A stretch of DNA of 64,000 nucleotides from Aureimonas psammosilenae (GTDB lineage Bacteria; Pseudomonadota; Alphaproteobacteria; Rhizobiales; Rhizobiaceae): contig NZ_WEZG01000002.1 of the NCBI RefSeq assembly GCF_009176975.1, positions 521,934-585,933 on the forward strand, given 5' to 3'. The notes below the pieces were generated by a model. The model saw only the letters and a program-made list of their open reading frames with translations. It was not told where the DNA came from and searched no databases. The position numbers and the translations under genes were made by a program. Below are positions 8,624 through 18,377 of this stretch, piece by piece (position 1 is the first letter of the stretch; every line of letters begins with the position of its first letter).

Positions 8624-9262
8624 ATGACGCATCCGGTCGAAAGAGCCATGAACCTCGTTCCCATGGTCGTCGAGCAGACGAACCGGGGCGAGCGGGCCTA
8701 TGACATCTTTTCGCGGCTTCTGAAGGAACGCGTGATCTTCATCACCGGTCCGATCGAAGATGGAATGTCGACGCTGGTTTGCGCGCAGCTCCTGTTCCTG
8801 GAAGCCGAGAACCCGAAGAAGGAAATCTCGCTTTACATCAACTCGCCGGGCGGCGTGGTGACGAGCGGCATGGCGATCTACGACACCATGCAGTTCATCA
8901 AGCCGGCGGTGTCGACGCTTTGCATCGGGCAGGCGGCTTCCATGGGTTCGCTCTTGCTTTGCGCCGGCCATCCGGACATGCGCTTCGCCACGCCCAACGC
9001 CCGCATCATGGTGCACCAGCCGTCCGGCGGCTTCTCCGGTCAGGCCTCCGACATCGAGCGTCACGCGCAGGACATCATCAAGCTGAAGCGCCGCTTGAAC
9101 GAGGTCTACGTCCAGCACACGGGCCAGGATTACGAGACCATCGAACGCACCCTCGACCGCGATCATTTCATGACCGCCGACGAGGCCAAGGAGTTCGGCC
9201 TGATCGATAAGGTCTACTCTTCGCGCGAAGCGCTCGAGACCCAGCTTCAGTCCGGAAGCTGA
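8624..9262 (+). CDS. clpP: ATP-dependent Clp protease proteolytic subunit ClpP
   Basis: This 212-residue serine peptidase forms the tetradecameric degradation chamber that works with ClpX and ClpA. The catalytic triad can be placed as Ser106 (GQAASMGS), His131 (IMVHQPSGG) and Asp180 (TLDRDHFM). The spacing of 25 and 49 residues matches the E. coli enzyme. The oligomerisation and active-site stretch [17 protein letters not shown] is present. The N-terminus includes a short propeptide-like segment before [19 protein letters not shown] strong hairpin follows the gene, so clpP and clpX are probably separate transcripts here. Confidence 0.97.
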   Translation: MTHPVERAMNLVPMVVEQTNRGERAYDIFSRLLKERVIFITGPIEDGMSTLVCAQLLFLEAENPKKEISLYINSPGGVVTSGMAIYDTMQFIKPAVSTLCIGQAASMGSLLLCAGHPDMRFATPNARIMVHQPSGGFSGQASDIERHAQDIIKLKRRLNEVYVQHTGQDYETIERTLDRDHFMTADEAKEFGLIDKVYSSREALETQLQSGS

Positions 9263-9270
9263 TCGAAGAC

Positions 9271-9301
9271 GGCACCGCCCGGCGGCGGGCGGTGCCGATT
9301 T
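9271..9301 (+). terminator. Intrinsic terminator after clpP
   Basis: GGCACCGCCC (9271-9280) pairs with GGGCGGTGCC (9287-9296), a perfect 10-bp stem followed by GATTT. The T-run is short, so termination may be partial. The rest of the 308-base gap to clpX shows an isolated TTAACC half-site near 9385 and no gene. Confidence 0.7.
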
Positions 9302-9570
9302 GCCACAAGGCAAGGAATTCTCGCTGCAACGCTGCGCGATTCACCACGTTCTTCGGTCCTGTGGTGGGGAATGCAGCCTTTCTTAACCGTCCCCGCCGTC
9401 AGGATGGCTCAAGCTTGCCGACGCACCATATTCGCGTCGTATGAGTGTCATGAACGGAGCGTTTCAGTCGCGCCGCCCCGCAGTTGCAATCGGAGCGACG
9501 AGGCATAACATAGGCCAGGACAGGCTGTTTTCGCAGCGCAAAACGGTGGTCTGGCCGGAAGGAAAGTCGA

Positions 9571-10836
9571 ATGAGCAAAGTGAGCGGCGACTCCAAGAAC
9601 ACGCTCTATTGTTCTTTCTGCGGAAAGAGCCAGCATGAGGTTCGTAAGCTGATCGCGGGACCGACCGTGTTCATCTGCGACGAATGCGTCGAGCTTTGCA
9701 TGGATATCATCCGCGAGGAGAACAAGTCCTCGATGGTGAAGTCCCGCGAGGGCGTGCCGACACCTCAGGAAATCATCGCGGTTCTGGACGACTACGTGAT
9801 CGGGCAGTCCTTCGCCAAGAAGGTGCTCTCCGTCGCCGTCCATAACCACTACAAGCGTCTCGCGCACGCGCAGAAGAACAACGACGTCGAACTGGCGAAG
9901 TCGAACATTCTGCTGATGGGCCCGACGGGTTGCGGCAAGACGCTTCTCGCCCAGACCCTGGCGCGCATTCTCGACGTGCCGTTCACCATGGCGGACGCGA
10001 CCACGCTGACGGAGGCCGGCTATGTCGGCGAGGATGTCGAGAACATCATCCTGAAGCTCCTGCAATCGGCCGACTACAATGTCGAGCGAGCGCAGCGCGG
10101 CATCGTTTATATCGACGAGATCGACAAGATCAGCCGCAAGTCCGACAACCCGTCGATCACCCGCGACGTGTCGGGCGAGGGCGTGCAGCAGGCGCTTCTG
10201 AAGATCATGGAAGGCACCGTCGCGTCCGTTCCCCCGCAGGGCGGTCGCAAACATCCCCAGCAGGAGTTCCTGCAGGTGGATACGGCCAACATCCTCTTCA
10301 TCTGCGGCGGCGCGTTTGCCGGGCTCGACAAGATCATCTCGGATCGCGGTCGCAAGACCTCCATCGGCTTTGCGGCCAACGTCTCGTCGCCGGAAGATCG
10401 GCGGACGGGGGAACTCTTCCGTAAGGTGGAGCCGGAAGACCTTCTGCGCTTCGGCCTGATTCCGGAATTCGTCGGTCGTTTGCCGGTTCTGGCGACCCTC
10501 GAAGATCTGGACGAGCCCGCGCTGGTTCAGATCCTGGTGGAGCCGAAGAACGCGCTGGTGAAGCAGTATCAGCGATTGTTCGAGATGGAGAACGTGGAAC
10601 TGACCTTCCACGAGAACGCGCTTCGCGCCATCGCTCGCCGCGCCATCGAGCGCAAGACCGGCGCGCGCGGCCTGCGTTCCATCATGGAAGCGATCCTTCT
10701 GGATACGATGTTCGATCTGCCGACCCTCGAAGGGGTGCAGGAGGTGGTGATCTCCGAAGAGGTCATCGAGGGCAAGGCCCGACCTCTCTACATCTACTCC
10801 GAACGCAAGGAAGAGAAGGAAAACGTCAGCGCCTGA
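9571..10836 (+). CDS. clpX: ATP-dependent Clp protease ATP-binding subunit ClpX
   Basis: This 421-residue AAA+ unfoldase recognises substrates such as SsrA-tagged proteins and feeds them to ClpP. The N-terminal zinc-binding domain has Cys14, Cys17, Cys36 and Cys39 (YCSFCGKS and [10 protein letters not shown]). Walker A GPTGCGKT is at residues 117-124, and Walker B is VYIDEIDKI near 175-183. Pore-loop and sensor motifs typical of ClpX ([15 protein letters not shown], then [12 protein letters not shown] near residue 365) are intact. In Caulobacter and relatives ClpXP degrades CtrA and other cell-cycle proteins, which is family knowledge. The gene is followed by a strong terminator. Confidence 0.98.
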   Translation: MSKVSGDSKNTLYCSFCGKSQHEVRKLIAGPTVFICDECVELCMDIIREENKSSMVKSREGVPTPQEIIAVLDDYVIGQSFAKKVLSVAVHNHYKRLAHAQKNNDVELAKSNILLMGPTGCGKTLLAQTLARILDVPFTMADATTLTEAGYVGEDVENIILKLLQSADYNVERAQRGIVYIDEIDKISRKSDNPSITRDVSGEGVQQALLKIMEGTVASVPPQGGRKHPQQEFLQVDTANILFICGGAFAGLDKIISDRGRKTSIGFAANVSSPEDRRTGELFRKVEPEDLLRFGLIPEFVGRLPVLATLEDLDEPALVQILVEPKNALVKQYQRLFEMENVELTFHENALRAIARRAIERKTGARGLRSIMEAILLDTMFDLPTLEGVQEVVISEEVIEGKARPLYIYSERKEEKENVSA

Positions 10837-10847
10837 CGGGATCGATG

Positions 10848-10880
10848 GGGCGGGGAGGCAAGGTCCTCCCCGCCCTTTTT
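10848..10880 (+). terminator. Intrinsic terminator after clpX
   Basis: GGGCGGGGAGG (10848-10858) pairs perfectly with CCTCCCCGCCC (10865-10875), followed directly by TTTTT. Confidence 0.9.
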
Positions 10881-11043
10881 CGTTCAAGCGAGGGCGGCGC
10901 GGCTAGTCCATGTGCGAGCCGCTGCTCGCATTGAATAAAGCCGCTACCAGAACCACATAGACGTCAGGCGTTCGCTTCCGAGTGCTCCCGACGAGGCTCG
11001 AAGCAAGACGGCCTATCGCGGCCGAGCCGCAGAAAGGACAGTC

Positions 11044-13458
11044 ATGTCGAACAAGTCCAACGAGGGGCAGGCGGGAGCCGTCCTTTATCCGGTTCTCCCG
11101 CTTCGGGACATCGTCGTTTTCCCCCACATGATCGTGCCGCTGTTCGTCGGGCGCGAGAAGTCGATCAAGGCGCTCGAAGAGGTGATGGGCGCCGACAAGC
11201 AGATTCTGCTCGTCACCCAGCGCAACGCCGCCGACGAAGACCCGTCGCCGGAATCGATGTACGATCTCGGCACCGTCGCCAATGTTCTGCAGCTTCTGAA
11301 GCTGCCCGACGGCACCGTGAAGGTGCTGGTCGAAGGCATGAGCCGTGCGCGCATTCAGAGCTTTTCGAGCCGTGGTGAATGGCACGAGGCTTCGGCCGTC
11401 GCGGTGCCGGCCGAGGACGAGGACCATGTCGAGCTCGAGGCTCTCGCCCGCTCGGTGGTGTCCGAGTTCGAGAATTACGTGAAGCTCAACAAGAAGATCT
11501 CGCCCGAGGTCGTGGGCGCGGCCGGCCAGATCGACGATTATTCCAAGCTCGCCGATACGGTGGCCTCGCATCTCGCGATCAAGATCGGCGAGAAGCAGGA
11601 GATGCTGAGCCTCGTCAGCGTTCGTGCCCGTTTGGAGAAGGCTTTGTCCTTCATGGAGGCCGAGATCTCGGTGCTTCAGGTGGAGAAGCGCATCCGCTCG
11701 CGCGTCAAGCGCCAGATGGAGAAGACGCAGCGCGAATACTACCTCAACGAGCAGATGAAGGCGATCCAGAAGGAACTCGGCGACGGCGAGGAAGGCCGCG
11801 ACGAGCTGGCCGAGTTGGAAGAGCGCATCAAGCGCACCAAGCTTTCCAAGGAAGGTCGCGACAAGGCTTCGGCGGAGCTGAAGAAGCTGCGCCAGATGAG
11901 CCCAATGTCGGCCGAGGCGACGGTTGTGCGCAACTACCTCGACTGGCTGCTCGGTCTGCCTTGGGGCCAGCGTTCCAAGATCAAGGTCGATCTGAAGCTC
12001 GCCGAGCAGATCCTCGACGAGGAGCATTACGGCCTCGACAAGGTCAAGGAGCGGATCGTCGAGTATCTCGCGGTGCAAAGCCGTCAGGCGAAGATCAAGG
12101 GTCCGATCCTGTGCCTCGTCGGTCCTCCCGGCGTCGGCAAGACCTCGCTTGCCAAGTCCATCGCTCGCGCGACGGGACGCGAATATGTTCGCGTCGCGCT
12201 CGGCGGCGTGCGTGACGAAGCCGAGATCCGCGGCCATCGCCGGACCTATATCGGCTCCATGCCCGGTAAGATCATCCAGTCGATGAAGAAGGCGAAGAAG
12301 GCGAACCCGCTCTTCCTGCTCGACGAGATCGACAAGATGGGCCAGGACTTCCGGGGCGATCCGTCCTCCGCGCTTCTGGAGGTGCTCGATCCGGAACAGA
12401 ACTCTACCTTCATGGACCACTACCTGGAGGTTGAGTACGACCTGTCGCCGACGATGTTCGTCACAACGGCCAACACCCTGAACATTCCGGGTCCTCTTCT
12501 CGACCGCATGGAAGTGATCCGCATTGCGGGTTACACCGAGGACGAGAAGGTCGAGATTGCGCGTCGGCACCTCCTGCCGAAGGCAATTCGCGACCATGCC
12601 CTGAAAGCCGAGGAGTTTTCGGTTCAAACCGAAGCCCTGCGCGAGATCGCCCGCCGTTATACGCGGGAAGCCGGCGTGCGCAGCTTCGAGCGTGAGCTGA
12701 TGACCCTGGCGCGCAAGGCCGTTACCAAGATCCTCAAGGGCGAGACCGAAGCGGTCGAAGTCACGGCGGAGAATCTCGCCGATTACCTTGGCGTGCCGCG
12801 CTATCGCTACGGCGAGGTCGAGGCCGACGATCAGGTCGGCGTGGTGACGGGTCTGGCCTGGACGGAAGTCGGCGGCGAGTTGCTGACGATCGAAGGCGTC
12901 ATGATGCCCGGCAAGGGCAAGATGACGGTGACCGGCAACCTGAAGGAAGTGATGAAGGAGTCGATCTCGGCCGCGGCCTCTTATGTGCGCAGCCGCGCCA
13001 TCGACTTCGGCATCAAGCCGCCGCTCTTCGACAAGCGCGACATCCACGTGCACGTGCCGGAAGGCGCGACGCCGAAGGATGGTCCGTCAGCCGGCACTGC
13101 CATGGCGACCGCGATCGTGTCGGTGATGACCGGCATCCCCGTCCGGCGCGACATCGCCATGACCGGCGAGATCACGCTGCGGGGCAGGGTGCTGCCGATC
13201 GGTGGGTTGAAGGAGAAGTTGCTCGCAGCTTTGCGCGGGGGGATCAAGACCGTCCTCATCCCCGAGGACAATGCCAAGGACTTGGTCGACATCCCGGACA
13301 ATGTGAAGAACAACCTCGAGATCATCCCGGTCGCGCGGATGGGCGAGGTGCTCAAGCACGCCCTCGTTCGCCTGCCCGAGCCCACCGAATGGTCCGAGGA
13401 TGAGGCCTTGATCGGCGCAGCGAAAACGGACGATGGGGCGACCGCTGTCGCTCACTGA
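11044..13458 (+). CDS. lon: ATP-dependent protease La (Lon)
   Basis: This 804-residue AAA+ serine protease degrades misfolded and regulatory proteins. The N-terminal substrate domain (about 1-210) starts with [22 protein letters not shown] coiled-coil stretch with [20 protein letters not shown] follows near residues 220-240. Walker [10 protein letters not shown] begins at about residue 360. The C-terminal peptidase domain has the catalytic dyad Ser682 (DGPSAGTA) and Lys725 ([10 protein letters not shown]), 43 residues apart as in E. coli Lon. ATG 11044 follows GAAAGGACAGTC. A possible promoter lies near 10931-10961. Terminated at 13485-13512. Confidence 0.98.
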   Translation: MSNKSNEGQAGAVLYPVLPLRDIVVFPHMIVPLFVGREKSIKALEEVMGADKQILLVTQRNAADEDPSPESMYDLGTVANVLQLLKLPDGTVKVLVEGMSRARIQSFSSRGEWHEASAVAVPAEDEDHVELEALARSVVSEFENYVKLNKKISPEVVGAAGQIDDYSKLADTVASHLAIKIGEKQEMLSLVSVRARLEKALSFMEAEISVLQVEKRIRSRVKRQMEKTQREYYLNEQMKAIQKELGDGEEGRDELAELEERIKRTKLSKEGRDKASAELKKLRQMSPMSAEATVVRNYLDWLLGLPWGQRSKIKVDLKLAEQILDEEHYGLDKVKERIVEYLAVQSRQAKIKGPILCLVGPPGVGKTSLAKSIARATGREYVRVALGGVRDEAEIRGHRRTYIGSMPGKIIQSMKKAKKANPLFLLDEIDKMGQDFRGDPSSALLEVLDPEQNSTFMDHYLEVEYDLSPTMFVTTANTLNIPGPLLDRMEVIRIAGYTEDEKVEIARRHLLPKAIRDHALKAEEFSVQTEALREIARRYTREAGVRSFERELMTLARKAVTKILKGETEAVEVTAENLADYLGVPRYRYGEVEADDQVGVVTGLAWTEVGGELLTIEGVMMPGKGKMTVTGNLKEVMKESISAAASYVRSRAIDFGIKPPLFDKRDIHVHVPEGATPKDGPSAGTAMATAIVSVMTGIPVRRDIAMTGEITLRGRVLPIGGLKEKLLAALRGGIKTVLIPEDNAKDLVDIPDNVKNNLEIIPVARMGEVLKHALVRLPEPTEWSEDEALIGAAKTDDGATAVAH

Positions 13459-13484
13459 ACTTGGACAAGTTGTGGAGAAACTGG

Positions 13485-13512
13485 ATGCCGCCCCGGAAAG
13501 GGCGGCATTTTT
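13485..13512 (+). terminator. Intrinsic terminator after lon
   Basis: ATGCCGCCC (13485-13493) pairs with GGGCGGCAT (13500-13508) around CGGAAA, and the stem runs into a T-run. Confidence 0.9.
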
Positions 13513-13630
13513 CGTTGCAAACCCGCTTTTTCCGGGCTTTTCGCGACCACTCACACTTGCGTCATTCGGGCGAGTCGCACATTTTCCTGACCCATCAGAA
13601 GGTAGTCGCCTTCGAAACGGAGGAATCCTC

Positions 13631-13912
13631 ATGAACAAGAATGAACTCGTGTCGGCCGTCGCCGAGAAATCGGAACTGTCGCGCCAGGATGCCACCTCGG
13701 CAGTGGATGCCATCTTCGATGTGATGCAGACCGTTCTGGGCAAGGGCGACGAGATTCGGCTGGTCGGGTTCGGGACGTTCTCCGTGTCGCATCGCGCCGC
13801 GTCAAAGGGCCGTAACCCCTCCACCGGCGCCGAGGTCGATATTCCCGCCCGCAACGTTCCGCGCTTCACGCCCGGCAAGGCTCTCAAGGACGCCGTGAAC
13901 AAGGATAAGTAA
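13631..13912 (+). CDS. hupB: HU-family DNA-binding protein
   Basis: This is a 93-residue histone-like nucleoid protein. It shows the complete HU fold: MNKNELVSAVAEKSELSRQDA helices at the N-terminus, the GFGTFSV turn (about residues 46-52), and the DNA-binding arm with RAASKGRNPSTGAEVDIPARNVPRF, which contains the conserved GRNP and the arm-tip proline. It ends FTPGKALKDAVNK. A strong Shine-Dalgarno sequence (GGAGGA) lies 6 bases before ATG 13631. An upstream in-frame extension to 13433 has no family support. The position directly after lon is common in alphaproteobacteria. Confidence 0.95.
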   Translation: MNKNELVSAVAEKSELSRQDATSAVDAIFDVMQTVLGKGDEIRLVGFGTFSVSHRAASKGRNPSTGAEVDIPARNVPRFTPGKALKDAVNKDK

Positions 13913-13952
13913 GCGGGACGCCTTCCAGGGCTTTCAGAAACGCGACTGACGC

Positions 13953-13980
13953 TGCCGGCGGGGCTTCCTGCCGGCATTTT
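13953..13980 (+). terminator. Intrinsic terminator after hupB
   Basis: TGCCGGC (13953-13959) pairs with GCCGGCA (13970-13976), followed by TTTTCG. Between here and tRNA-Glu (about 370 bases) I see only a small perfect hairpin at 13996-14016 (TGCCGGGA/TCCCGGCA) and no convincing gene. Confidence 0.75.
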
Positions 13981-14350
13981 CGTTTCAGGAGGGTGTGCCG
14001 GGAGACTGTCCCGGCAAAGATGCCCTCTGACTGCCCCAGCGAGGCTCGGTGGCGGCCTTATGGGCTGAGAGTGTCCGGCGGGAAGGGCTTAACCTTCCAG
14101 CCAAGACGTAGCTTCAGCAACGCATCGAGCGCGGCTGTCGCAGATGCGGGAGGTGATGGGGCGTCCGCCGAGGAGCGACAAGCGCTGACCATCGCAGAAG
14201 CGTCCAACCGTCATGAAAGCCAGACGATGTCCGAACGCTCTGAGCCGAACCATAGCGGGCGTCTAACAAAAAGGGACTATTCGACATCCTGCACGGCGGT
14301 CGCGATCTAAGTCTAGATCGCTTCGAACAGTCAGTGGTGCAGGATTTGTG

Positions 14351-14425
14351 TGGTACGCCCAGGGGGAATCGAACCCCCCTCTCCACCGTGAAAGGGTGGC
14401 GTCCTGACCGATAGACGATGGGCGC
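14351..14425 (-). tRNA. tRNA-Glu (anticodon TTC)
   Basis: On the minus strand the acceptor GCGCCCA pairs with TGGGCGT. The anticodon stem-loop CCACCCTTTCACGGTGG gives anticodon TTC, and the T-arm GGGGGTTCGATTCCCCC is perfect. The 3' CCA is encoded (14351-14353). Confidence 0.95.
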
Positions 14426-14503
14426 AGCGACGAGTGGCTGTATATGAGCGTTCGGCTTTGTCTGCAAGCGATTCTATGCCGATCGCCGAACTTTTTGCGG
14501 GGG

Positions 14504-15655
14504 TCAGTCGTCCGACCCGCCGGACAGCTTTTGCGACGCGAGAAGCAGGGTGCCGCGCGCCGGCGCACGGCGGCAGGCCCAGTTCCAGTCACGCTGTTTG
14601 CCGGTGTCGACATGGATGGCGGAGGTGTTGCAATAGGTGCCGACGCCGCCGCGGTTGGGCAGGCTGCGCACGAAATTGGCGACCTGGAATTTGTCGGCTC
14701 CCGGCACGATGAAGTCGGCCGCTTTGCACTGTAGATGCATCGAGCGCTTGGCGCCGTTGACGCGCGTGTTATGGCGTGGGCTTCGGTAGCCTGAGGTCAC
14801 GACCACCTTCGATTTGAAGCGCGTTTCGACGGCCTTGATGATGGAAACAAGGTCGCCCTGGAAACAGGCGGTCTGAACGTCGGTGCGCTGAACCATCAGG
14901 CCGTTCGGCGCGAGACGAGCCAAGCCGCCGATCGACGCGGTCTGAATCATGCCTTCGTCGCCGTTCGCCTCGTCGATGATGTCGGCATCGTAATCCGCCG
15001 ACGCCTTCTGTCCGATCTCGAAAAGCGAGGCGTTGCTGCGCACGCCCGGCAGAACCGCGCCGTCCGCCGCGAGGGGGGCGCCGGTCCTCGGCAGAATCAC
15101 TCGCCGCGTCTTGCCGAGATCGGCATTGCGGATCGGCGTCTTCGCCTTGGATTGCGCGTAGAGCGAGGCGAACATGGACCCTGAGGCGGCCTGTTCCTTT
15201 TCGCTCGGCTGTTCGGTCTGGCTGGAAACGAGGACGGTCGAGCCCGCGAAGGCGGCGATGGCGGCATTGCCGGTGGCGATCGGCGCGCCGCCAGGCTTCG
15301 CTGCAGCTTCCAAGGCGCGTTCCGCCTTGTTGACGGGCTCGGAAACGGGACCTGAAGCCGCAGCAACCTTCTCGCTGTTCTTGTCTGGAGCCGGTTTTTC
15401 CTGGGAACCAGCCGCCGCGGTCTGTGTTTCAGCCGCAGGGTTTGCCGCATCGGCTTCAGAACCCGCCGTCGCCTTCGTGTCGGAGGCGGCAGATTGCACG
15501 GCGAGGGCCGCGCCTTCTTTGGATGGGCCGATATTTCCGGCCTCGTCCATCGCGGATACGCAACCTCCGAGCAACGGGCCGGCCAGCAGCGCCACGCCCA
15601 GAAGATGCTTGCATCGCAGGCGCGAGATGCTTCCAAACCGCTTGAATGAGTCCAC
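14504..15655 (-). CDS. YcbK-like M15-family peptidase-like lipoprotein (DUF882-type)
   Basis: This is a 383-residue exported protein. The N-terminus has a basic region and a hydrophobic core ending in LAGPLLGGC, a lipobox with the lipidated Cys near residue 32. Residues 35-200 are Ala/Pro/Ser/Glu-rich and look disordered. The C-terminal domain (about 265-365) is of the D-Ala-D-Ala carboxypeptidase-like M15/YcbK type. It carries VVVTSGYRSPRHNTRVNGAKRS, then MHLQCKAADFIVPG (the His...Asp zinc pair) and AIHVDTG (third zinc His). A role in peptidoglycan trimming is inferred. The gene stands alone between tRNA-Glu and the gloA region. About 220 bases upstream (15656-15873) show no gene. Confidence 0.75.
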   Translation of the reverse strand: MDSFKRFGSISRLRCKHLLGVALLAGPLLGGCVSAMDEAGNIGPSKEGAALAVQSAASDTKATAGSEADAANPAAETQTAAAGSQEKPAPDKNSEKVAAASGPVSEPVNKAERALEAAAKPGGAPIATGNAAIAAFAGSTVLVSSQTEQPSEKEQAASGSMFASLYAQSKAKTPIRNADLGKTRRVILPRTGAPLAADGAVLPGVRSNASLFEIGQKASADYDADIIDEANGDEGMIQTASIGGLARLAPNGLMVQRTDVQTACFQGDLVSIIKAVETRFKSKVVVTSGYRSPRHNTRVNGAKRSMHLQCKAADFIVPGADKFQVANFVRSLPNRGGVGTYCNTSAIHVDTGKQRDWNWACRRAPARGTLLLASQKLSGGSDD

Positions 15656-15873
15656 GCGAGCCCCTCTCGGTCCTGTCGCCGGCGACGGTCGAAAAGACCT
15701 GTCCCCCTTTGGTCCGGCTTCGACGGACGGGTGCGAAGCACCTCCATGAACCCGGCGTGGTATCGGCTTTCTAAGGTCCCCACCTTGCGCAGGACTAACA
15801 TGGAAGTCCTGCGCATGCAGCCGATTATTACTCCACCGTAATCTCTATGGCCAGAATGCGGCTGGAGGAAGGC

Positions 15874-16320
15874 TTACCATTGTCCGGTATTCTTCATGGA
15901 CGACCAGGGTTCCGCCGAAGATTTAGCTCCACCTTTCTGCAAGATCTCGATCGAGATGCCGTCGGGAGAGCGCACGAAAGCCATTCGTCCGTCGCGGGGT
16001 GGGCGGTTGATGGTCACACCCGCATCCATCAGCCGCTGGCAGGTCTCGTAGATGTCGTCGACCTCGTAGGCGAGATGGCCGAAGTTTCGCCCGCCGTCGT
16101 ATTCCTCCGGGTCCCAGTTGAAAGTCAGTTCCACGAGCGGCGCGGCGACTGATTTGCCGGCATCGACATCTTCGTCGGCAGCCAGGAAAATCAGCGTGTA
16201 GCGGCCAGCCTCGCTTTCCGAGCGTCGCACTTCCTTCATGCCGAGCTTGCCGCAGTAGAAATCCAGCGACTGGTCGATGTCGCGGATTCGCACCATCGTA
16301 TGGAGATATCTCATCGTCAT
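15874..16320 (-). CDS. gloA: Lactoylglutathione lyase (glyoxalase I) family protein
   Basis: This 148-residue vicinal-oxygen-chelate protein probably converts the methylglyoxal-glutathione hemithioacetal to lactoylglutathione. The two beta-alpha-beta-beta-beta modules are clear. The metal ligands fit the family: His in RYLHTMVRI, Glu in PLVELTFNW, His in [14 protein letters not shown] and Glu in [10 protein letters not shown]. The preceding motif [13 protein letters not shown] is typical of proteobacterial GloA. The start may be Met1 or Met3 (MRYLHTM, 16314). The last 18 residues extend beyond the usual C-terminus. It is divergent from the cold-shock gene. Confidence 0.9.
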   Translation of the reverse strand: MTMRYLHTMVRIRDIDQSLDFYCGKLGMKEVRRSESEAGRYTLIFLAADEDVDAGKSVAAPLVELTFNWDPEEYDGGRNFGHLAYEVDDIYETCQRLMDAGVTINRPPRDGRMAFVRSPDGISIEILQKGGAKSSAEPWSSMKNTGQW

Positions 16321-16476
16321 GTCCCTTTGGCTTTCCGCCTTAGGGTAGGGCGGCGCGCTTCGGTCGCCAGATCGAATCGGCCGTGGGTTTCGCTGTCCGT
16401 GCCGCTGACAAAGCGGGATATGCTGCTATCTTCGGTGATTGTTGATTCGTCCGAGCGGCCGGAACGAGTTCTGTCG

Positions 16477-17046
16477 ATGCCAGAAACAGATAGCAGTCAT
16501 GCGGGCGATGAGGCGGACCATCTTCGGGAGGAGGTGGACGTCATCTCGGGCCGCATCAAGTGGTTCGATGTCGCCAAGGGTTTCGGCTTCATCGTTCCCG
16601 ACGATGGCGGGTCCGACGTGCTGCTGCATGTGACCTGCCTGAGGCGCGGCGGTTTCTCCACCGCCCTGGAGGGAACACGGGTCGTTTGCGAGGTGCATCG
16701 CGGCGAGCGCGGTCTTCAGGCGCTCCGCATCCTGTCCATGGATACCTCCGCCGCCGTTCACCCTTCACAGTTGCCGCCGTCCCGCACCCTCGTGCAGATC
16801 GTCCCGTCCAGCGATCTGGAACTGGCGGTGGTGAAATGGTTCAACCGAACCAAGGGCTACGGCTTCCTGTCGCGCGGCGAGGGGACGGAGGACATCTTCG
16901 TCCATATGGAAACCTTGCGGCGCTACGGCATGGCGGAACTTCGCCCCGGCCAGGAGGTGCTCGTTCGCTATGGCGAGGGCTCGAAGGGTCTCATGGCGGC
17001 AGAAGTTCATCCCGGCAGCGGTTCCGAACATCCCGCCTCTCATTGA
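16477..17046 (+). CDS. Double cold-shock-domain protein
   Basis: This protein of about 189 residues carries two cold-shock domains. The first (about residues 22-90) begins [21 protein letters not shown], with RNP1-like KGFGFIVP and RNP2-like DVLLHVTCL. The second (about 118-185) begins [21 protein letters not shown], with KGYGFLSR and DIFVHMETL. Tandem CSD proteins are typical of Rhizobiales and likely bind single-stranded nucleic acid. ATG 16477 is chosen because the sequence before it lacks family similarity. ATG 16420 and a start at 16300 are in frame. A DUF192 gene starts 11 bases after the stop, so the two are probably cotranscribed. Confidence 0.88.
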   Translation: MPETDSSHAGDEADHLREEVDVISGRIKWFDVAKGFGFIVPDDGGSDVLLHVTCLRRGGFSTALEGTRVVCEVHRGERGLQALRILSMDTSAAVHPSQLPPSRTLVQIVPSSDLELAVVKWFNRTKGYGFLSRGEGTEDIFVHMETLRRYGMAELRPGQEVLVRYGEGSKGLMAAEVHPGSGSEHPASH

Positions 17047-17057
17047 GCAGCATTCGA

Positions 17058-17510
17058 ATGCGTCCTCAGTTCCTTCCCGCCGTGGCCATTGTGGCCTGTA
17101 TCCTGTCCAGCGCGTCGGCTGAGGCTGAAACCTCGGAGGCGACGCTGGTCACGGCCAGCGGCGTCCACAAGCTGGAGATCGAACTCGCCGACACGCCCCA
17201 AACGCGGGAAACGGGTTTGATGAACCGACGGGACATGCCGTCCCACCATGGAATGTTGTTCGAGTTCGGCGAAACGCGGCCGGTGACGATGTGGATGAAG
17301 AACACCCTCATCTCCCTCGACATGCTGTTTCTGGATGAGAAGGGCGTCGTGACCCACCTGAAGGAGCGGGCCAAGCCCGAATCGCTCGACCTCATCCCGT
17401 CGGGCGGACCGGTGCGCTACGTTCTGGAACTGAATGGCGGCGCGGCCGATCGCTACGGCGTCAAGATCGGTGATCGGCTTCACCATGCCTCGATCGGGCA
17501 GAAGCCCTGA
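17058..17510 (+). CDS. DUF192 family exported protein
   Basis: This is a 150-residue protein with an N-terminal signal peptide (hydrophobic AVAIVACILSSASA, cleavage likely after AEA near residue 24). The DUF192 core follows: ETGLMNRRDMPSHHGMLFEFGETRPVTMWMKNTLISLDMLFLD, with the family's GLM-R and MWMKNT-I-LDM-F motifs, and the end YVLELNGGAADRYGVKIGDR. Function of the family is unknown. In rhizobia it often follows a cold-shock-domain gene, as here, with an 11-base gap. Confidence 0.88.
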   Translation: MRPQFLPAVAIVACILSSASAEAETSEATLVTASGVHKLEIELADTPQTRETGLMNRRDMPSHHGMLFEFGETRPVTMWMKNTLISLDMLFLDEKGVVTHLKERAKPESLDLIPSGGPVRYVLELNGGAADRYGVKIGDRLHHASIGQKP

Positions 17511-17546
17511 CACCGGCGGACGGGCCGTTCACTCAGCTCTCTAAAC

Positions 17547-17810
17547 TCAAAGCTCGATTCGGCGCGGAACGTAGCCGCCGCGCCGGATGATCGAGGCAAT
17601 CGCGATCTGCTCGCTCAACGGCTTCGCGAGAATCGGAAGAAGCCGGGCTTCCCAGACCTTGCGGTCGCCGACATCGAGGGCGCCGAGGCCGGACTCGGCG
17701 ACGAGCTCGGCCACCCTCAGTTCCGTCGAGTTCGGGGCAAGCAGTTCGGCCGCCACGACATCCCGAATCAGTGCCGACAACTCCTGGTCGACCTGACCGA
17801 TCTTCCCCAT
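17547..17810 (-). CDS. Hypothetical small protein
   Basis: This is an 87-residue, mostly helical, soluble protein with no recognised domain. It starts MGKIGQVDQELSALIRDVVAA and ends GGYVPRRIEL. ATG 17810 is preferred over GTG 17840 because of the GC-rich in-frame lead with no clear ribosome site. It lies convergent to the DUF192 gene and upstream of another small orphan gene. Codon use looks coding (high GC at third positions). I do not recognise the family. Confidence 0.5.
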   Translation of the reverse strand: MGKIGQVDQELSALIRDVVAAELLAPNSTELRVAELVAESGLGALDVGDRKVWEARLLPILAKPLSEQIAIASIIRRGGYVPRRIEL

Positions 17811-17922
17811 CGAATTCACTCGTTCGAACGCAACACGCACGGCTTCGACCTATGTGTTCGCGACCAAAAATCCAAGCCTCCAACCGTCGCATCGACAGCG
17901 GATTTTTAGGGATAGGGCTGCT

Positions 17923-18099
17923 TCAGCCGGCGCCTTCGTCGGCATCCCCGCCATCGTCGTTGGAAGGAAGGGAGCCCGCGCCCGGCGTCGCCTCGTCGTT
18001 GGTCAGTTCGGGCTTCGCATGCGGGCCGGAAGGCGGGGTCGCCGGCGAACGGTCGTCGCCCTTCTGCGGCTCGCTCGATTGCGGCTTCGGTTCACGCAT
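17923..18099 (-). CDS. Small acidic/proline-rich hypothetical protein (58 aa)
   Basis: This is a 58-residue open frame on the minus strand with a good ribosome site (AAGGAG, 8 bases before ATG 18099). The product is hydrophilic and unstructured. It begins REPKPQSSEPQKGDD, contains the segment PHAKPELTNDEATPGAGSLP, and ends in an Asp/Gly-rich tail. Small rhizobial proteins with a KPELT-x-x-x-ATPG segment occur, as far as I recall, but no function is known to me. No hydrophobic segment or cysteine is present. Confidence 0.6.
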   Translation of the reverse strand: MREPKPQSSEPQKGDDRSPATPPSGPHAKPELTNDEATPGAGSLPSNDDGGDADEGAG

Positions 18100-18122
18100 T
18101 TCTCATCTCCTTCAAGCTATAC

Positions 18123-18147
18123 GGAACATGCCGAAGCCGCGTTCGTT
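18123..18147 (+). promoter_or_regulatory. EcfG-type promoter motif (GGAAC-N16-CGTT)
   Basis: GGAAC at 18123-18127 is followed after 16 bases by CGTT at 18144-18147. This is an exact match to the general-stress sigma factor (EcfG) consensus of Alphaproteobacteria. It points towards tRNA-Pro and the NDUFS4-like gene. A chance match in a window of this size is quite possible. Confidence 0.3.
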
Positions 18148-18233
18148 GCGTGCGATGTGACGAGGGGAGTGGCGACAAGTCCGCTTGCCTCGGTGAATGT
18201 CATTCAATAGAAGACGATCGACGTTCGAACGGA

Positions 18234-18310
<77 letters not shown>

Positions 18311-18377
18311 TCGAAGCCGTCGCCGTCACGGTTTCGGATGGTTCGCCGCGCCGAGACCGGTTCAGGAGATCCAAGGA

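Noticed and set aside
10903..13053. 716-codon open frame antisense to lon, and similar long frames antisense to clpX (9448-10887), thrS (37789-39825) and the FAH/rbsK genes (51506-53749)
   Set aside because: They are exact shadows of strongly supported genes in GC-rich DNA, their translations are Arg/His/Leu-rich low-information sequences, and they have no ribosome sites or family motifs.
14168..14278. Possible second, degenerate copy of the MITE at 53836-54030
   Set aside because: Shared pieces (GCCGAGGAGCGA and GGCGTCTAACAAAA) are short and not in consistent order or orientation. No paired terminal repeats were found.
13993..14310. 105-codon open frame between hupB and tRNA-Glu
   Set aside because: Composition is Ser/Ala/Arg-rich with no motif, no convincing ribosome site, and it starts inside a small hairpin. 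I treat the region as non-coding.
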